This document shows, piece after piece, positions 32,664-45,655 of a DNA stretch of 64,000 bases. The stretch is taken from contig CM019831.1 of NCBI GenBank assembly GCA_009763385.1, positions 15,340,080 through 15,404,079 on the forward strand, read 5' to 3'. Every line of letters starts with the position of its first letter. The stretch's first letter is position 1. The stretch is from Coix lacryma-jobi var. lacryma-jobi (Eukaryota; Streptophyta; Magnoliopsida; Poales; Poaceae). The position numbers were made by a program, and so were the translations under genes. The notes under the pieces were generated by a model. It saw only the letters and a list, made by a program, of their open reading frames with translations, made no database searches and was not told where the DNA came from.

Positions 32664-34120
32664 TGTCGGGGGTCCGCAAAAGGGGTACCCCCAATCAACG
32701 CAAACAAATAGGTTAAACCTAGAACACCAGTTAATAACAGACCTAACTAGTCTGACCTCCCAAAAGCCGACCCCCCAAGGCCCACAACGCTGGCCTACCG
32801 TCTCCGCGAGGCCTCCAAGCCAGGCCTCGGGCAACGCTCGTTTTCATCTCGCCCGAGGCCTCCAAGCCGGCCTCGGGCGCGCGTTCGTTTTCCGTCTCGC
32901 CCGAGGCCTCCAAGCCAGGCCTCGGGCGAACGTTCGTTTTCCGTCTCGCCCGAGGCCTCCAAGCCAGGCCTCGGGCGAACGTTCGTTTTCCGTCTCGCCC
33001 GAGCCTCCATGCCAGGCCTCGGGCGCACAGTCGTTTTCCGTCTCGCCACCGAGCCCTCCAAGCCAGGCCTCGGGCGCACAGATCGTTTTCCGTCTCGCCC
33101 GAGCCCTCCACGTCAGGCCTCGGGCAAGCGCTACCACCCTTCGGCCCCCCCACAGCCGAACACCACGCCTCGAGACCCCACGCGGGGACCTCGAGCCTCT
33201 CTGGCACAGCGGCCTATCCCTCGAGACGCGTTATGCCTCCCTCGAGCGGCGCAGACATCGGATGCCAGCCCCATACCGCGCACTTAATTCGTCCACCTAC
33301 TCCAGTCACGTCCTCTGTAACACAACGTGTGCCACAGTGGACTGGGGCAGAGTCAAGTCTCGTTTTCACCATAAGTATGGGCGAAAAGGCACCAGTGAAG
33401 CACTGTTAACCCACGCCCTACACTGTGGCACGTCCAAGCCACGCCTCGAGGCCCGGATGCCTGCCGCTCAATCAATTTTCACGGGACTTGCCCATACCTG
33501 CGGGGACTCGAGCCCCCCGTAGGCGCCGCCTCGAGGCCGGCTCCGCGCCCCTCGAGCCCTAACTACTTTCATGCTATTGGAGGACAGGTACCCCAAGACC
33601 CGGAGGGACCACGCCGCGTCCTGTACGTTCCGGGATGGGTGCTGTACGGCTTCCACCTCGCCACGCCTCCACGTCCGCGCCCAGGATGGAGGCCACGCTT
33701 CAAGGACGCTTCAACAGCAACGCCCACGTCGGCTACAATGTCTTCGACAAGACAGGGTTCCTACCCTTCTTCGTAAGGAATACAATACACTCCGACACAT
33801 GCAATACCCTTGTGTAACCCTGGCCTCCCCTTACTCTATAAAAGGGGACACCAGGGCCCTCATCGAGGGGAGAACACGTTAGAACACGCATACATCCACA
33901 CGCTCAAGTCCGGACTCCGGTCCACGCTCACAGAGCTTGTATTCGCCCCTGTACGAGCACTTAGGTGCAAGTAATACAAGAACCTCCTCCCCGCTGGACG
34001 TAGGGCCTTCTTTGCCCGAACCAGGATAAATCCTTGTGTCATCTTGCATCACCATCCAGGAAGAGAGCACGCGATCATATTACTCGTTGGTGTCATACCC
34101 CCGGGTACGAAACACCGACA
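32664..34120 (+). repeat. 5' LTR of the Tat element
   Basis: TG..CA termini within TGTCGGGGG..ACCGACA. It holds a GC-rich array of about 48-bp units (32800-33125) built on CCCGAGGCCTCCAAGCCAGG. CTCTATAAAAGGGG at about 33833-33846 is a likely TATA box, giving a transcript start in the last 250 bp. Confidence 0.95.
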
Positions 34121-34121
34121 G

Positions 34122-34139
34122 TTGGCGCGCCAGGTAGGG
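34122..34139 (+). other. Primer-binding site of the Tat element
   Basis: TTGGCGCGCCAGGTAGGG follows the 5' LTR after one base. This sequence is typical of grass Tat/RIRE2-type elements. I do not name the tRNA from memory. Confidence 0.7.
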
Positions 34140-34177
34140 GCCTTCGCGTGTCGAGTCGGTTTCTCGCCGTTTCCTGG

Positions 34178-36340
34178 ATGGCTGCTTCGACTCCTTCGTT
34201 TTCTGCCGGTGCCGTCATCTGGTTCGGGAGCCTCGAGTTCCTGGCCACTGACAACCGCAACGAGCTGACCTTGCTCTCCATGGAGGGCCCGAGTGGATGG
34301 CGTGTCGCGCCGCCCCGTGCGAGGAGCATGGCACGTCGTCCACACCATCACGCGTCGCCACCCCGTGAGCGGCGCCGTCGCATCATCGTCGCCAGGCACA
34401 GGCGGTGCCGGCGGCATACGCCCACCTCCCCGCGCCCGGCGCGGAGTTCCCAGGAGGAGCTTGCCCGGCGCACGGCAGGAGACTTCCCGGGCGCGCCCGC
34501 GCCCGCCCAGCGACTTCGCGTTCATCATGCGCACGGACCAGGAGCCAGGCCAGAGGCCTCCGAGCCGCGCACCGTCGACGCCCCCAGCCTCCTCCCGCAC
34601 GGGGTGTACCGCGCTCGACGCCGCCAGTACCCGTTCGGCCTCGACGGCTCCGCGGCAGCCTGCGCCCGCCAGCTCAACGAGAGCAGTCGGGGCCGACAGC
34701 CGGCGGAGCAGGAGGGACGCCCGGGCGTGCTGCTGCAGGCCATGGCCAACCTGGAGATTGTCCACCCCGCACGCGTCGACCGCGGCCTCTCACGAGCCGT
34801 CGGGCCACCTCGTCCAGCCACCTTCGGGGAGTGGTACCGCGAGCTGCAGCCCCGCCACGAGCCAAGGCGGCGCGGCATCACCAGCTCCGACTCCGACGAA
34901 TACGACTACCACGACCCCGACCTCTGGGATCCCACCAGGGAGTGCTTCCAACTCGAGGGGGTCATATGCGACACCGAGGACGAGGGCGACGACGGCAGGC
35001 CGGCGCTCAACCTCGAAGGGCCCGGAGACGTGGCTGCGGCAGGCGGGTCGCGTGTTCACGGGAGGAACGAACCCCCGGCACCGGCTGCACCATCCAGCAC
35101 AGCGACGACCGAGTGGCGCAGCTCGCGCAGCTGCGGGAGGCCATCGCCAAGGCCGAGGAGGACAGACAACGCCTGCTGCAGCTCGAGAAAACCCTAGCAC
35201 AAGAACCAGCCCAGCCTCGAGGTGCTGGCGCTCGTGGCCGAGCTCGAGAGGTCCACCGGCAGATCCTCGAGGACGGGGCGCCAGCACGCCCCGAGGTGCG
35301 TTTCCGCGAGCGGGACAGAACGTGGTGGCGGCGGCAATGCTGCTCCGCGATCTGCCCGCCGTCTCCAACCCTGACGCCAGGCGCATGCTTGGGGAAATGA
35401 AGAACCTCCTCGAGACAGCCGCTGTGCAGCAAGCCGAGAGCTCGGCGTCACGCCGGCGCGGAGCAGCCTCGGGGAAGCCGGCGGACACGCCCCGCAACGA
35501 GCGCGAGGCATCCGTCCACCAGCCGGACGCCTCTCGAGCTAAGCCAGTCCGCGAACGGATCATCGACAACGGCCACCTCGAGACCCCAACGACGCCCGCA
35601 ACGACATCAACCGCCGGCGCAAGGACAAGGGGGCCCAGGAGCGTGGCTATAGCGCCCATCGAGGGGGGCGCTACGACAGCGACGAGGCGGCAAGCCCTCG
35701 AGCCCCCGGGCCCCAGAGTCTTCAGCCGGGCCATCCGAAGCTCAACCCTCCCCGACCGCTTCCGACCACCGACCAACATCGTGAAGTACGACGGGGAGGT
35801 CGAGCCCAAGCTCTGGCTCTCGGACTTCCGCCTAGGCTGCCAACTGGGCGGAGCGAAGAACGACGACCGTGTGATCATACGCCAACTCCCACTTTACCTC
35901 TCGGACACCGCCCGCCGGTGGCTCGAGGGGCTCCCGCCGGATCGGATCGACGACTGGGCCGACCTAGTCAGGGTCTTCGACGGGAATTTCAAGGGGACTT
36001 GCGTGCGCCCAGGCAACCCCTGGGACCTACGGCGTTGCAGGCAGGCGGCGGAGGAGCCCCTCCGCGACTTTGCTCGGCGGTTCTCGAAGCAGCGCCTCGA
36101 GCTCCCCCACGTGCCTGATGAGGACGTCATCTCAGCGTTCCTCGCGGGCACGACATGCCAAGAGCTGGTTCATGAGCTAGGGCGCTACCGTCCCGGACGG
36201 TCGAGGACCTGATGGATCGTGTCACCAGCTTTGCCTCAGGCGACGAAGCAGTGGGGGCCTTCTTTGGCCGCTCCGCGGACAAAGGTAAGGCGGTGACCGC
36301 GCCAGAGGGCTCGAACAAGGGCAACGACGCCAAGAAACAA
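34178..36340 (+). pseudogene. gag of the Tat element, frameshifted
   Basis: The likely start is ATG at 34178. The N-terminal low-complexity half is open in one frame to 35197. The capsid-like core then continues in another frame to 36212, with LWLSDFRLGCQLGGA, ARRWLEGLPPD and FDGNFKGT motifs of the Retrotrans_gag fold. A further shift near 36195 moves the C-terminal part to the third frame, which ends in a (CAA)n-encoded glutamine run near 36340. A zinc-knuckle-like CTYHRGLVNHKLKDC follows at about 36510. At least two frame changes break the protein. Confidence 0.8.
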
Positions 36341-36672
36341 CAACAACAACAACAATAACAAAAAGAAGAAGAACAAAAGCAAAGGTCAAAAGGCGAAGCG
36401 CGGCGCCGATGACGACGACGATGAAGAAGTGCTCGTGGGCGCCCTCGACCCTAAGAAGCCCGAGGCCCCCCTGACGGGGCTGTTTTCGACCAGATGCTCG
36501 AGGACCCCTGCACTTATCACAGGGGCCTCGTAAATCACAAGTTAAAGGACTGCCGACTGTTGAAAGGCTACTACTCCAAGCTCGGCGATAAGAAAGAAGA
36601 CGCGCCTAAGGGCAAGGATAACAATCGGCGCGGCGGTGGGGACGCGGACGGCGACTTCCCTCCGGTGCGCGA

Positions 36673-37464
36673 TTGCTACATGATCTACGGGGGGCCGACC
36701 GTCGGGCTCTCAGCTCGAGAAAGAAAGAAGGAGCGCCGGGAGATCTTTGCACTCTGCCACGACGCCCCCGGTATCTTGACTGGTCTGATGCTCCGATCAC
36801 GTTCGACCGTGACGACCATCCGGACCGTGTCATAAACCCGGGAGCGTACCCCCTCGTCGTAGACCCCGTCATAGTCGACGTGCGGTTCTCCAAGGTGTTG
36901 ATGGATGGGGGCTCGAGCCTCAACATCATATACCTCGAGACCCTCGACCTCCTGGGGATTTCCGAGGGTCAGCTCCGACCCAGCGTCGGGGGGTTCCACG
37001 GAGTAGTACCAGGGAAGAAAGCCCACCCCCTCGGGCGCATCGACCTGCCAGTTTGCTTTGGCACGCCGGCTAACTTCCGCCGGGAAACGCTCACCTTCGA
37101 GGTGGTCGGCTTCCAAGGGACCTACCACGCCATCATCGGCCGGCCAGGCTACGCCAAGTTCATGGCGGTTCCCAACTACACGTACTTGAAGCTCAAGATG
37201 CCGGGGCCAAAAGGGGTCATCACCGTCGACACCTCCTACGAGCACGCGTACCACTGCGACGTGGAGTGCGTCGAGCGTGGGGAGGCCAACGTCCACCTCG
37301 ACTCGCTCGAGGCCTTGGCGGCCTTGGCCACCGAGGAGGCCCCAGAAGCAAAGCGCCACGCCGGCACCTTCGAGCCGGCTGAGCACACCAAGCAGGTACC
37401 CGTCGACCCGACCTCGACCAATGGCAAGACGTTGACCATCAGTGCCAACCTCGAGCCCAAATAG
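36673..37464 (+). pseudogene. Aspartic protease region of the Tat element
   Basis: VLMDGGSSLNII carries the D-G-G-S active-site signature of Tat-type retropepsins, followed by the flap region and the hydrophobic YHAIIGRPGYAKFMA end motif. A TAG stop at 37462-37464 separates it from the same-frame N-terminal part of the RT region, so the polyprotein is interrupted here. Confidence 0.8.
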
Positions 37465-39330
37465 GAAGCAGTGCTCGTCGACTTTCTCCGCGCGAACATC
37501 GACATGTTTGCATGGAGCCCCTCGGACATGCCGGGCATACCGAGGGAAGTCGCCGAGCACGCCTTGGAGATCCAGGCCGGGTCCAGACCGGTGAAGCAAC
37601 GCCTGCGCCGCTTCGACGACGAGGAAAAGCGCAGGATCATCGGCGAGGAGGTGCAAGCTTTTGGCGGCCGGATTCATCAAGGAGGTATTTCACCCAGAGT
37701 GGCTAGCTAACCCTGTGCTAGTTAGGAAAAAGAATGGAAAAATGCGGATGTGTGTAGATTACACTGGTCTAAATAAAGCATGTCCAAAAGTTCCGTTTCC
37801 TTTGCCTAGAATTGATCAGATTGTCGATTCCACTGCGGGGTGTGAAGTACTTTCATTTCTCGATGCGTATTCCGGCTACCACCAGATTAGGATGAAAGAA
37901 TCCGACGAGCTCGCCACTTCTTTCGTTACGCCTTTGGTATGTATTGCTACGTTACAATGCCTTTCGGCCTTCGAAACGCCGGGGCAACGTACCAACGCTG
38001 CATGCAGCATATCTTTGGCGAACACATAGGCAAAACCGTCGAGGCCTACGTCGATGACATCGTGGTTAAAACCAGGAAAGTCGGGAGCCTCATCAGCGAT
38101 CTCGAGACCACGTTCGGGTGCCTCCGGGCCAAGAATGTAAAGCTCAACCCCGAGAAATGTGTCTTTGGTGTGCCTCGGGGCATGCTACTTGGCTACATTG
38201 TCTCACAACGGGGGATCGAGGCTAACCCCGAAAAAATCTCAGCAGTCACGAGGATGGGCCCAATTCGAGACCTCAAGGGTGTACAGAAAGTGACAGGCTG
38301 CCTAGCCGCTCTCAGCAGATTCATCTCGAGGCTAGGGGAAAAGGCACTACCACTCTACCGCCTGCTGAAGAAGACGGAACGCTTTGCGTGGACTGTCGAA
38401 GCCGAGGAAGCCTTAACCAAGTTGAAGGGGTTGCTGACTTCCGCGCCAATTCTCGTGCCACCACGACCAGCCCAGGGTGGCGATTCCCCCGAGCCTCTCC
38501 TCCTCTATGTGGCCGCAACCACTCAGGTGGTCAGCGCGGTCATAGCCGTCGAGAGGCACGAGGAGGATCATGCGTTGCCAGTCCAACGGCCGGTGTACTT
38601 CACCAGTGAGGTGCTCTCCGAGGCCAAGGTCCGGTACCCGCACATCCAGAAGCTGCTCTACGGCATCATCATCACGAGGCGCAAGCTCCAGCACTACTTC
38701 CTCGCTCATCCCGTAACGGTGGTGTCATCCTTCCCCCTCGGCGAGATCATCAACAATCGGGAGGCCACGGGGCGCATCGCCAAGTGGTCCGCCGAGCTAA
38801 TGGGGGAGGCCATCACCTACGCCGCGAAAAGCCATCAAGTCGCAAGCGTTGGCGGACTTCGTTGCGGAATGGACCGACACCCAGCTCCCGCCGGCACAAA
38901 TCCAAGCCGAGCTCTGGACCATGTACTTCGACGGATCCCTCATGAAGACGGGGGCAGGCGCAGGCCTGCTCTTCATCTCACCCATCGGAGTCCACATGCG
39001 CTACCTGCTACGATTGCACTTCCCCGCCTCCAACAACGTCGCTGAGTACGAGGCCTTGGTAATGGGCTGCGCATCGCCCTCGAGCTCGGGGTCCGACGCC
39101 TCGACGTTCGAGGGGACTCGCAACTCGTCGTCAACCAGGTTATGAAGGCTTCAAGCTGCATCGATCCCAAGATGGAGGCATACTGCGGGGAGGTGCGCAA
39201 GCTAGAAGGTAATTTCTACGGCCTCGAGCTCAACCACATAGCTCGAAAGTACAACGAGGCCGCGGACGAGCTGGCAAAGTTGGCGTCCACGCGCGGCACG
39301 GTTCCACCAGATGTTTTCTCGAGGGACGTC
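37465..39330 (+). pseudogene. Reverse transcriptase and RNase H of the Tat element
   Basis: The RT region begins with NIDMFAWSPSDMPGIP. The catalytic core lies in 37661-38029 (FLDAYSGYHQI) and, after a frame change, 37939-39045 (MPFGLRNAGATYQR, then YVDD at about 38047-38058). The RNase H region continues in two more frames: 38849-39145 (MYFDGS, the first catalytic Asp) and 39142 onward (NEAADELAKLAS). Four frame changes between 37650 and 39140 rule out an active enzyme. Confidence 0.85.
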
Positions 39331-39529
39331 TTCGAGCCATCCGTCAAAATCGGCCCGGGGGCTGGCCCTCGACGCCACCCCTCGAGCCAAACACGGGGAC
39401 TGGCCCCTCGACGCCTCCCCTCGAGCCAGACACGGGGGCTCGACCTTCAACGCCACCCCTCGGGAATGACCCCTCGACATCCGTTGAGGCGATGCAAATC
39501 GACGCGCCACCACTTCGTCATCACGACCC

Positions 39530-40775
39530 TCGACTGGCGGACGCCGTTCCTCGACTACTTGACGCAAGGCGTGCTACCGGAGGATAAGACAGAGGCCCGA
39601 CGCATCGCTCGAAGGGCCAAGACCTACGTCATCTACGGCGACGAACGAGAGCTGTACCGACGAAGCCCATCAGGAATCCTTCAGCGCTGCATCCCCTCGA
39701 GGAAGGACGCAAGCTCCTCGACGACATGCACTCGGGGGCTTGCGGCCACCACGCAGCACCAAGGACCCTGGTGGGGAACGCCTTCCGTCAAGGCTTCTAT
39801 TGGCCGACCGCCATTGGGGACGCCAAGCGCTTGGTCCGAGCATGCCATGGGTGTCAATTCTACGCCAAGCAAACGCACCAGCCCGCGCACGCCCTGCAGA
39901 TGATCCCCATTACTTGGCCGTTTGCCGTCTGGGGGCTCGACCTCGTGGGTCCCCTCAAGATGACAACCGGAAAGTACACGCACGTGCTCGTGGCCATCGA
40001 CAAATTCACCAAATGGATCGAGGCCAAGCCCATAGGTGACCCCACCTCCGAGAAAGCCGTCGAGTTCATCGCAGACATCATGTACCGGTTCGGGGTGCCT
40101 AACGTCATCATCACCGACAATGGCACCCAATTCACGGGCAAAAAGTTTACCAACTTCTGCGACGACAGCGGCATTCGCGTGACCTGGGCCTCGGTTGCGT
40201 ACCCTCAATGCAACGGGCAGGTCGAGCGCGCCAACGGCATGATACTCCATGGGCTGAAGCCGAGGCTGTTCAAGACCCTCAAAAATTTCGGAAAGGGGTG
40301 GGCCGCAGAGCTCCCCTCGGTGCTGTGGGGCCTCAGGACTACGCCGAGTCGAGCCACCGGGTTCACTCCGTTTTTCCTAACCTACGGCGCCGAGGCAGTC
40401 TTGCCTACGGACCTCGAGTACGGCTCCCCTCGACTTCGAGCCTACAACGAGCAAAACAACGACGAGAGGCTTGCCAACGCCAAGGACCAGCTCGAGGAGG
40501 CCCGAGACGTGGCGCTCATCAACTCCGCACGCTACCAGCAAACACTTCGACGCTACCACGACAAGCACGTGCGCAAAAGGGACCTAGCGGTGGGGGACCT
40601 CGTGCTTCGACGGCTGCAAGATAATCGAGGGCGCCATAAGCTCACCCCTCCGTGGGAAGGCCCATACACCGTAGCTGAAGTGCTCAAGCCAGGAACATAC
40701 AAGCTCTACGACGGCCAAGGCAGGATCCTGGCGAACGCGTGGAACATATCTCAGCTACGTCGCTTCTACCCTTAA
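39530..40775 (+). pseudogene. Integrase of the Tat element
   Basis: Frame 39726-40775 is open for 349 codons to the natural stop. It contains the HHCC zinc-binding end (CHGCQF), the first catalytic Asp in GLDLVGP, the second Asp in ITDNGTQF and the Glu in GQVERANG, then the C-terminal GPYTVAEVL domain. The start of the zinc domain (39530-39700) is in another frame. The catalytic core looks intact, but the protein can only be made as a fragment. Confidence 0.85.
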
Positions 40776-41276
40776 AGGCCTCGAGGCCTTGTTCATTTTG
40801 TTGCTTTGTACAAACATGTCAAACATGAATGAACAAACTCGCGCACTGTCATTCATTTTTTACTTAGCAACTTAAGGTAGCCTCGACCCTGCCTTGCTCA
40901 GGGTCGAGCCTCCCTCGGGGGCTGACAGGGGGAACCCCCCCCAGACTCCGGAAAAAAGCGCGTTTTCTTTTCAAAAATTCGACCCTCGTCTCGACTCGTG
41001 CCTCGAGTGAACTAGCGACGTCTAAATCCTAAAATACCTCGAGCCTCCAAGGGTCGGGAGGCGTCGACGTAGACGGCCACCTACGCCCCCGGGCTACGGT
41101 ACCCTACCTACGCCTCCCCTCGAGGAGCTCGCGACGTATCGAAGGAACACAGACTAAGCTAGCAGAAACTCGAGCTTGCAACAAAGAGAAGTGGTCAAAC
41201 GCATTTGAAAAGAAAACAACTCTTTCAATAACAAGTCATATATATACATTCGGGTCTCGACGTACCCTCATTCATG
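40776..41276. other. Spacer between pol and the antisense gene
   Basis: Non-coding and GC-rich, with GTCGAGCCTCCCTCGGGGGCTGACAG-like purine and pyrimidine tracts near 40903-40945. The 41180-41260 part would contain the 3' end of the antisense transcript. Confidence 0.5.
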
Positions 41277-44200
41277 TCATAAAATTCTTACAAGGGCCTC
41301 GACGCCCAAATTTGGCACGCAGGCCTCAGTCCTCGTCGGTCCGATACTCCTCCCCGAGGTCTTCCACGGCGGGCTCAGCCTCGACACCCGAGCTAGAGGG
41401 AGGAGGGCCTCGACACCGCTGCTGGCGTCAGGAGGCAGCACGTCCACCTCGAAGATCTTCGCGAGCGACGTCCCCGGCCTCTCCATCTTCTCCAAGATTT
41501 TGTCGACACGGCGGTTGTTCCACTCCTCGTCCTTCCCCTCGATCTCGATGAAGCCATTGGCGACAACATGGACCGGGAAGCGGAAGCCGGAGCGGACAAC
41601 CGCGAGCGTCTGCTTGACGCCATGATGGAGAGCTTGCCGGACACGGTCCCGCGCCGCTGCGTCGAAGAAGCACAAGGCGTCGACCAACGCGTCGCCTCGG
41701 GCCGCCGCACCCTCTGCCGCAGCCACTGGAAGAGCACCCCACGGGGAGCCGAGCCGGTCAAGGGAGGTGCGAGCCCGCTCCGCCACCACCGTCTCGTCTT
41801 GGAGTTGGTCCAAGAGAGCCTGGTTCGTCCCGCGGAGCTCCTCGACCGTCTCCTCGACCCCTGCGCAACGAACGAGGAGGAATGAGACTATGGCGTAACA
41901 AAAAGCTTCGAGACCCAAACAAGGACAAGGTGTAAGCCTCACCATCGCAATGTTGCCCCAGGGCGGCGAGGTCGCTGGTAAGGCCCTCAGCGCGCTGCTC
42001 GAGCCTGCGCTTCTCGGCCAGCATGAGGAGCTTCTCGGCCCTAAGCTCCTCGATCAGCCTGCCCGCCTCCACGAGGGCCAGATCCTTTCGGATCACTCCT
42101 GCCGCGCCGCCCCTTCGGCAGCTCGCGGCGGTGGCGACATCACTCTCGGCGTCTTCGGCCTCCTTCTTGCCACCTCCGCTGCGGACCGAGCGGCGGCGGC
42201 ATCGCATTGAGCGTCCTCGGCCTCTTTTCTCGCCGCCTCCGCTGCGGTTCGGGCGGGGGCGGCCTCGCCACGGCGCGTCAGCGGCCTCCTGCTTCGCCGC
42301 CTCAACTTCAGCCCGGGCGGAGGTGGCCTCGCTTCGGGCGTCCGCGGCCTCTTGCCTCGACGCCTCGAGAGCGGCGGCGGCCTCCTCCTTGAATCGAGCG
42401 GCCTCGCCTCGAGCCGACCGGACCTCCGCCTCCGCCTCGTTGAGCCGGCTCGCCATTTGGGCGTTCCGGCCCAGCTCAGCGCGGAGATCCTGAAGCTCCG
42501 CCTCAGCCCTCGCGAGGGCGGCCGACACCTGTGCGGACCGGCCCGCCTCCTCGGAGCAGGACCGCTCCGCCTCCGCCATAAGCCCGGCCACCTCCCGGAA
42601 GATGGACCGCACCTCGCGCGGGGCCCCCCGCTGGACCGGTTGCTCGACGGAGACCATGGCGAGGGACGGGCTCGGCGCATCGGGAAACGGCCATACTGGC
42701 CGGTCAAGCTCGATGTCGGGCAGATCCTTCTCCGCCCCGAGCTGCCCCGACTGCGGCCCGCCGCCCGACGGCACGAGCCCCGGCTCTTCCCTGGCCGGGC
42801 CCTCCGGAGCCTTGTCGGCGCTAGCCGGCGCCTCGGGCGCCTCCACCATCATCGAGCCCGCGGCGAGGAGCGGCCCCTGCTCCAGCTCGTTCAGGAGGTC
42901 CTCCACCGTCGGCTCCTCCACCGGTCCTCCTCCCCAACTCCTCTCCACCCCTTTCCCTCCGCCGCAGCCCGGCTCGTGTCGGTCGGGGCCTCGAGGGGCG
43001 CAGTCTCCTCAGCCCCAGACACCGGCGGGGCCGTGCTCGCCCCAGGCGCTTTCCCCGGAACAACCGTCGTGGCGGGGAAGGGTGGCGCTCCCAGCTGGCA
43101 CCATCGCGGGAGGAGGAGGAGGGGGAGGAGGCAGCGCTTCAGCAGAGATGGTAGTGGCGGGCTCGATGCCATGAGCTGAGGCCCCTGCAATACGAGATGA
43201 CGGTGACATTAGAACCAGGAAGAGTGCCTCGACCCTGCGGTCGATGGCGACGGCCTCACCAAAATTTGCGACGATCATCTGGCCTCCTCGAGCCACGGCA
43301 GCTCGAGCCTTCTCCAGCCAAGCAGCTTCTCTAGCGGAGGAAGGTGCCATACCTCGAGGTGTTTGTGCTCGACGGGGCTCGAGGTCTTGGCCCGCTGGAC
43401 GAAGCGAGGTCCACCTCCTGGTAGGAGCGCTTCCCCCTGAGAACCAGAGACGGCATGCGTCATCAAAAGTAGAGAGGTAAAGCCTCGCTGCCGACGAAGT
43501 CCAAGAAATTACTTACCCAAAGCGGCGGCTGGGCTTCTTCCCGGAATCGCCGGACCCACTCGGGGTTTCGAGCCCACCTCGCGGCTCGAGCCCTTCGCCT
43601 GGGCCGTCTCCACGGGGCTGGGATGGGGGGAGGGCTCCCGACGCCTCCCGTGGCTCGACCTCGAGGGGATCCCTCCTTCCGCCCCGCATCGCGGGAGGGC
43701 GACCGCACCTCCCTCGTGCTGTCATCGCGGCGCCCGCCCCGGCGCGGCTCCGGGACTTGCTCCGGCGCTCGTGCTGGCGGTCCGCCCTCCGCGTCCGTTA
43801 CTGTGTCCCGGCGGCGGTGCGGCGATGGACTCCGGGGGCGCTCCCGCCCCTGGGCACGAGGCGCCCGGGGCTCCCTCCCGACGTTCGTGGTGGCGCGGGC
43901 TCGACACCTCCTCCTGGCGCCCGCTCCTCCGCGGGCTCGACCCCGACCTCGATAGCTCGCGGCGGTCGGACCCGGAGCCCCTCCCGATGGGGTCACTGCC
44001 CCTCGAGGCTCGACCCCTCTCGAGACCTCCCGCCTGGGCAGGCACAGGGGCGGCCTCCGTTGGTGCTGTGGCAGAGGCGCTCCGGGTCGGGGCTTCCTCG
44101 CGACCGGGGCACGGCCGGCGCAGAGCTCGACGGACCTTGGCCCCCCGACGAGGCGGGGATCGGCGCCGCCTTCCGCGGCTGCGTCCTGCGCGGTCCCTTC

Positions 44201-45655
44201 GCCGCAGGGACCTCCAGTATACCCTCCTGCACAGAGGAGCGGTCAGCCCTGTCATCGACGACCCCCGCGCGCCTCAGGCGCGCGTCCATCCCCTCGTCGT
44301 CGCTCTCCTCCTCATCATCGCTCCTCCTCCGAGCTCGAGGAGCTCAGCTCGGGGGACCCGTCTCCAGGCTGACGGTTGCGACGAGCCTTCGCCAGCCTCT
44401 GCTCCCGAGCCAAGCGACGCAGGTTTTTGTTTTTCTCTTTCTTCTTCCTGGCATCCTTGCTCTCCTTGTCTTTCTGAGCAAAAGGCGCCTCACCTGAGTA
44501 TCCGCGGCGTCCTCCCTCACCGGGGGCCTCGACGCGCGACAAGTAAACGCCCCCTGAAAAAAGAAGAAGCGTGACGAGACAAACCACAAGAAGAATGCAA
44601 AAGGTTCGAAGGAGGAGAAAGGGGAGGGGGCTCGGAACAGCTCAGCTCGAGGGAGGCTTACCAGGTCGAGACACCCTCGTCGGGTGCCATGGCGACCAGG
44701 TGGGTGTACTCGGGGATGAACGGCCCCTGAATCGTGATTGACACCCGGGAGACGCCCTCGTTCCGGGACAGCCTCTCCTCGGCCATCCTCGAACGGTGAG
44801 CGCCTCGAGCTCGGCCTCCGGCCCCATCTCGTGCATAAGAAGAGGGCGGTCCGCCAGCGGGAGACTCTTCGCTGGTGGAACGCCCAAATGACCGCTTGCA
44901 CGGTCAACTTCTTCTCATCCACCAGCGTCTTCATCATCTTCATCAGCGGGGCCAGGTGGCGTTGCCTTTCCGCCGCGACGCCCCAGGTCCACTTCTCCGG
45001 GCGTTGAGCGAGGACCCTGCCGGTGTACTGCGGAAAGAGACCATCTTCGTTCCGCAGATAGAACCAATGGTCGTCCCCCCGGCCTGGTTGGTGGAAAGCT
45101 TGTATCGCAGGTATTCGCGAGGGACGTTGGCCGACGAGGTCCCAGCCCTCGCAGTGATGGCCAGGGAGCCCATGCGCACGAGCCGCCTCCCGCTGGGCTT
45201 TAGGGCCTTGATGAAGAGCTCGCCCCGGAAGAGATGGACGAACATCTCCCAGTGCGGCTCCATCTTCAGGTACCCCTCGCACACCGCGGCGAATATGGCG
45301 GCGTGCGAGATGGAGTTGGGGGAGAAGTGCTGCAGCTCCACCTCGAAGTGGTGGGCCAGCCCCGCATGAAGCGGCTCGGCGGAACGCCGAGCCCCATACG
45401 GTGGTAGCGCGCGAAGCTCACCACGTACCCCTCCGGCGGGTGCGGCTCCCGGTGCTCCGCCGATGGGATAACCCACCACGCGGGTCCCTCCTCCGGGTTG
45501 GGGCGCAGAAGCCCCTGGGCCACCAACGAGTCCATCTCGCTCTGCGTCACCTTCGACGGGCTCCAGTCTTCGGCCGGCAGCACTTGTGTCTGGGCGGCCA
45601 TGGCGGTGGCGCGGCGCGGGTCCAAGCGGCGGACGGGCAACCGAAAAATCCCCAA
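41277..45655 (-). pseudogene. Antisense, multi-exon extra gene of the Tat element
   Basis: On the strand opposite pol, exon-like open pieces run from a start near 45655. 45266-45655 and 44943-45479 encode, in two frames, the putative gypsy-type transposon domain known from Tat antisense genes (FEVELQHFSPNSISHAAIFAAV..GYLKMEPHW). 44344-45282 continues it (WFYLRNEDGLFPQ). A long coiled coil follows at 41758-42948 (Ala/Glu-rich heptads), then a C-terminal piece at 41277-41880. Intron signals separate them: GTAAGC at 44661 to CAG at 44554; GTAAGT at 43516 to CAG at 43437; a CAG acceptor at 43185; GTGAGG at 41942 to CAG at 41861. Frameshifts near 45380 and 45060 suggest decay. The function of this gene in Tat elements is not known. 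Confidence 0.7.
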
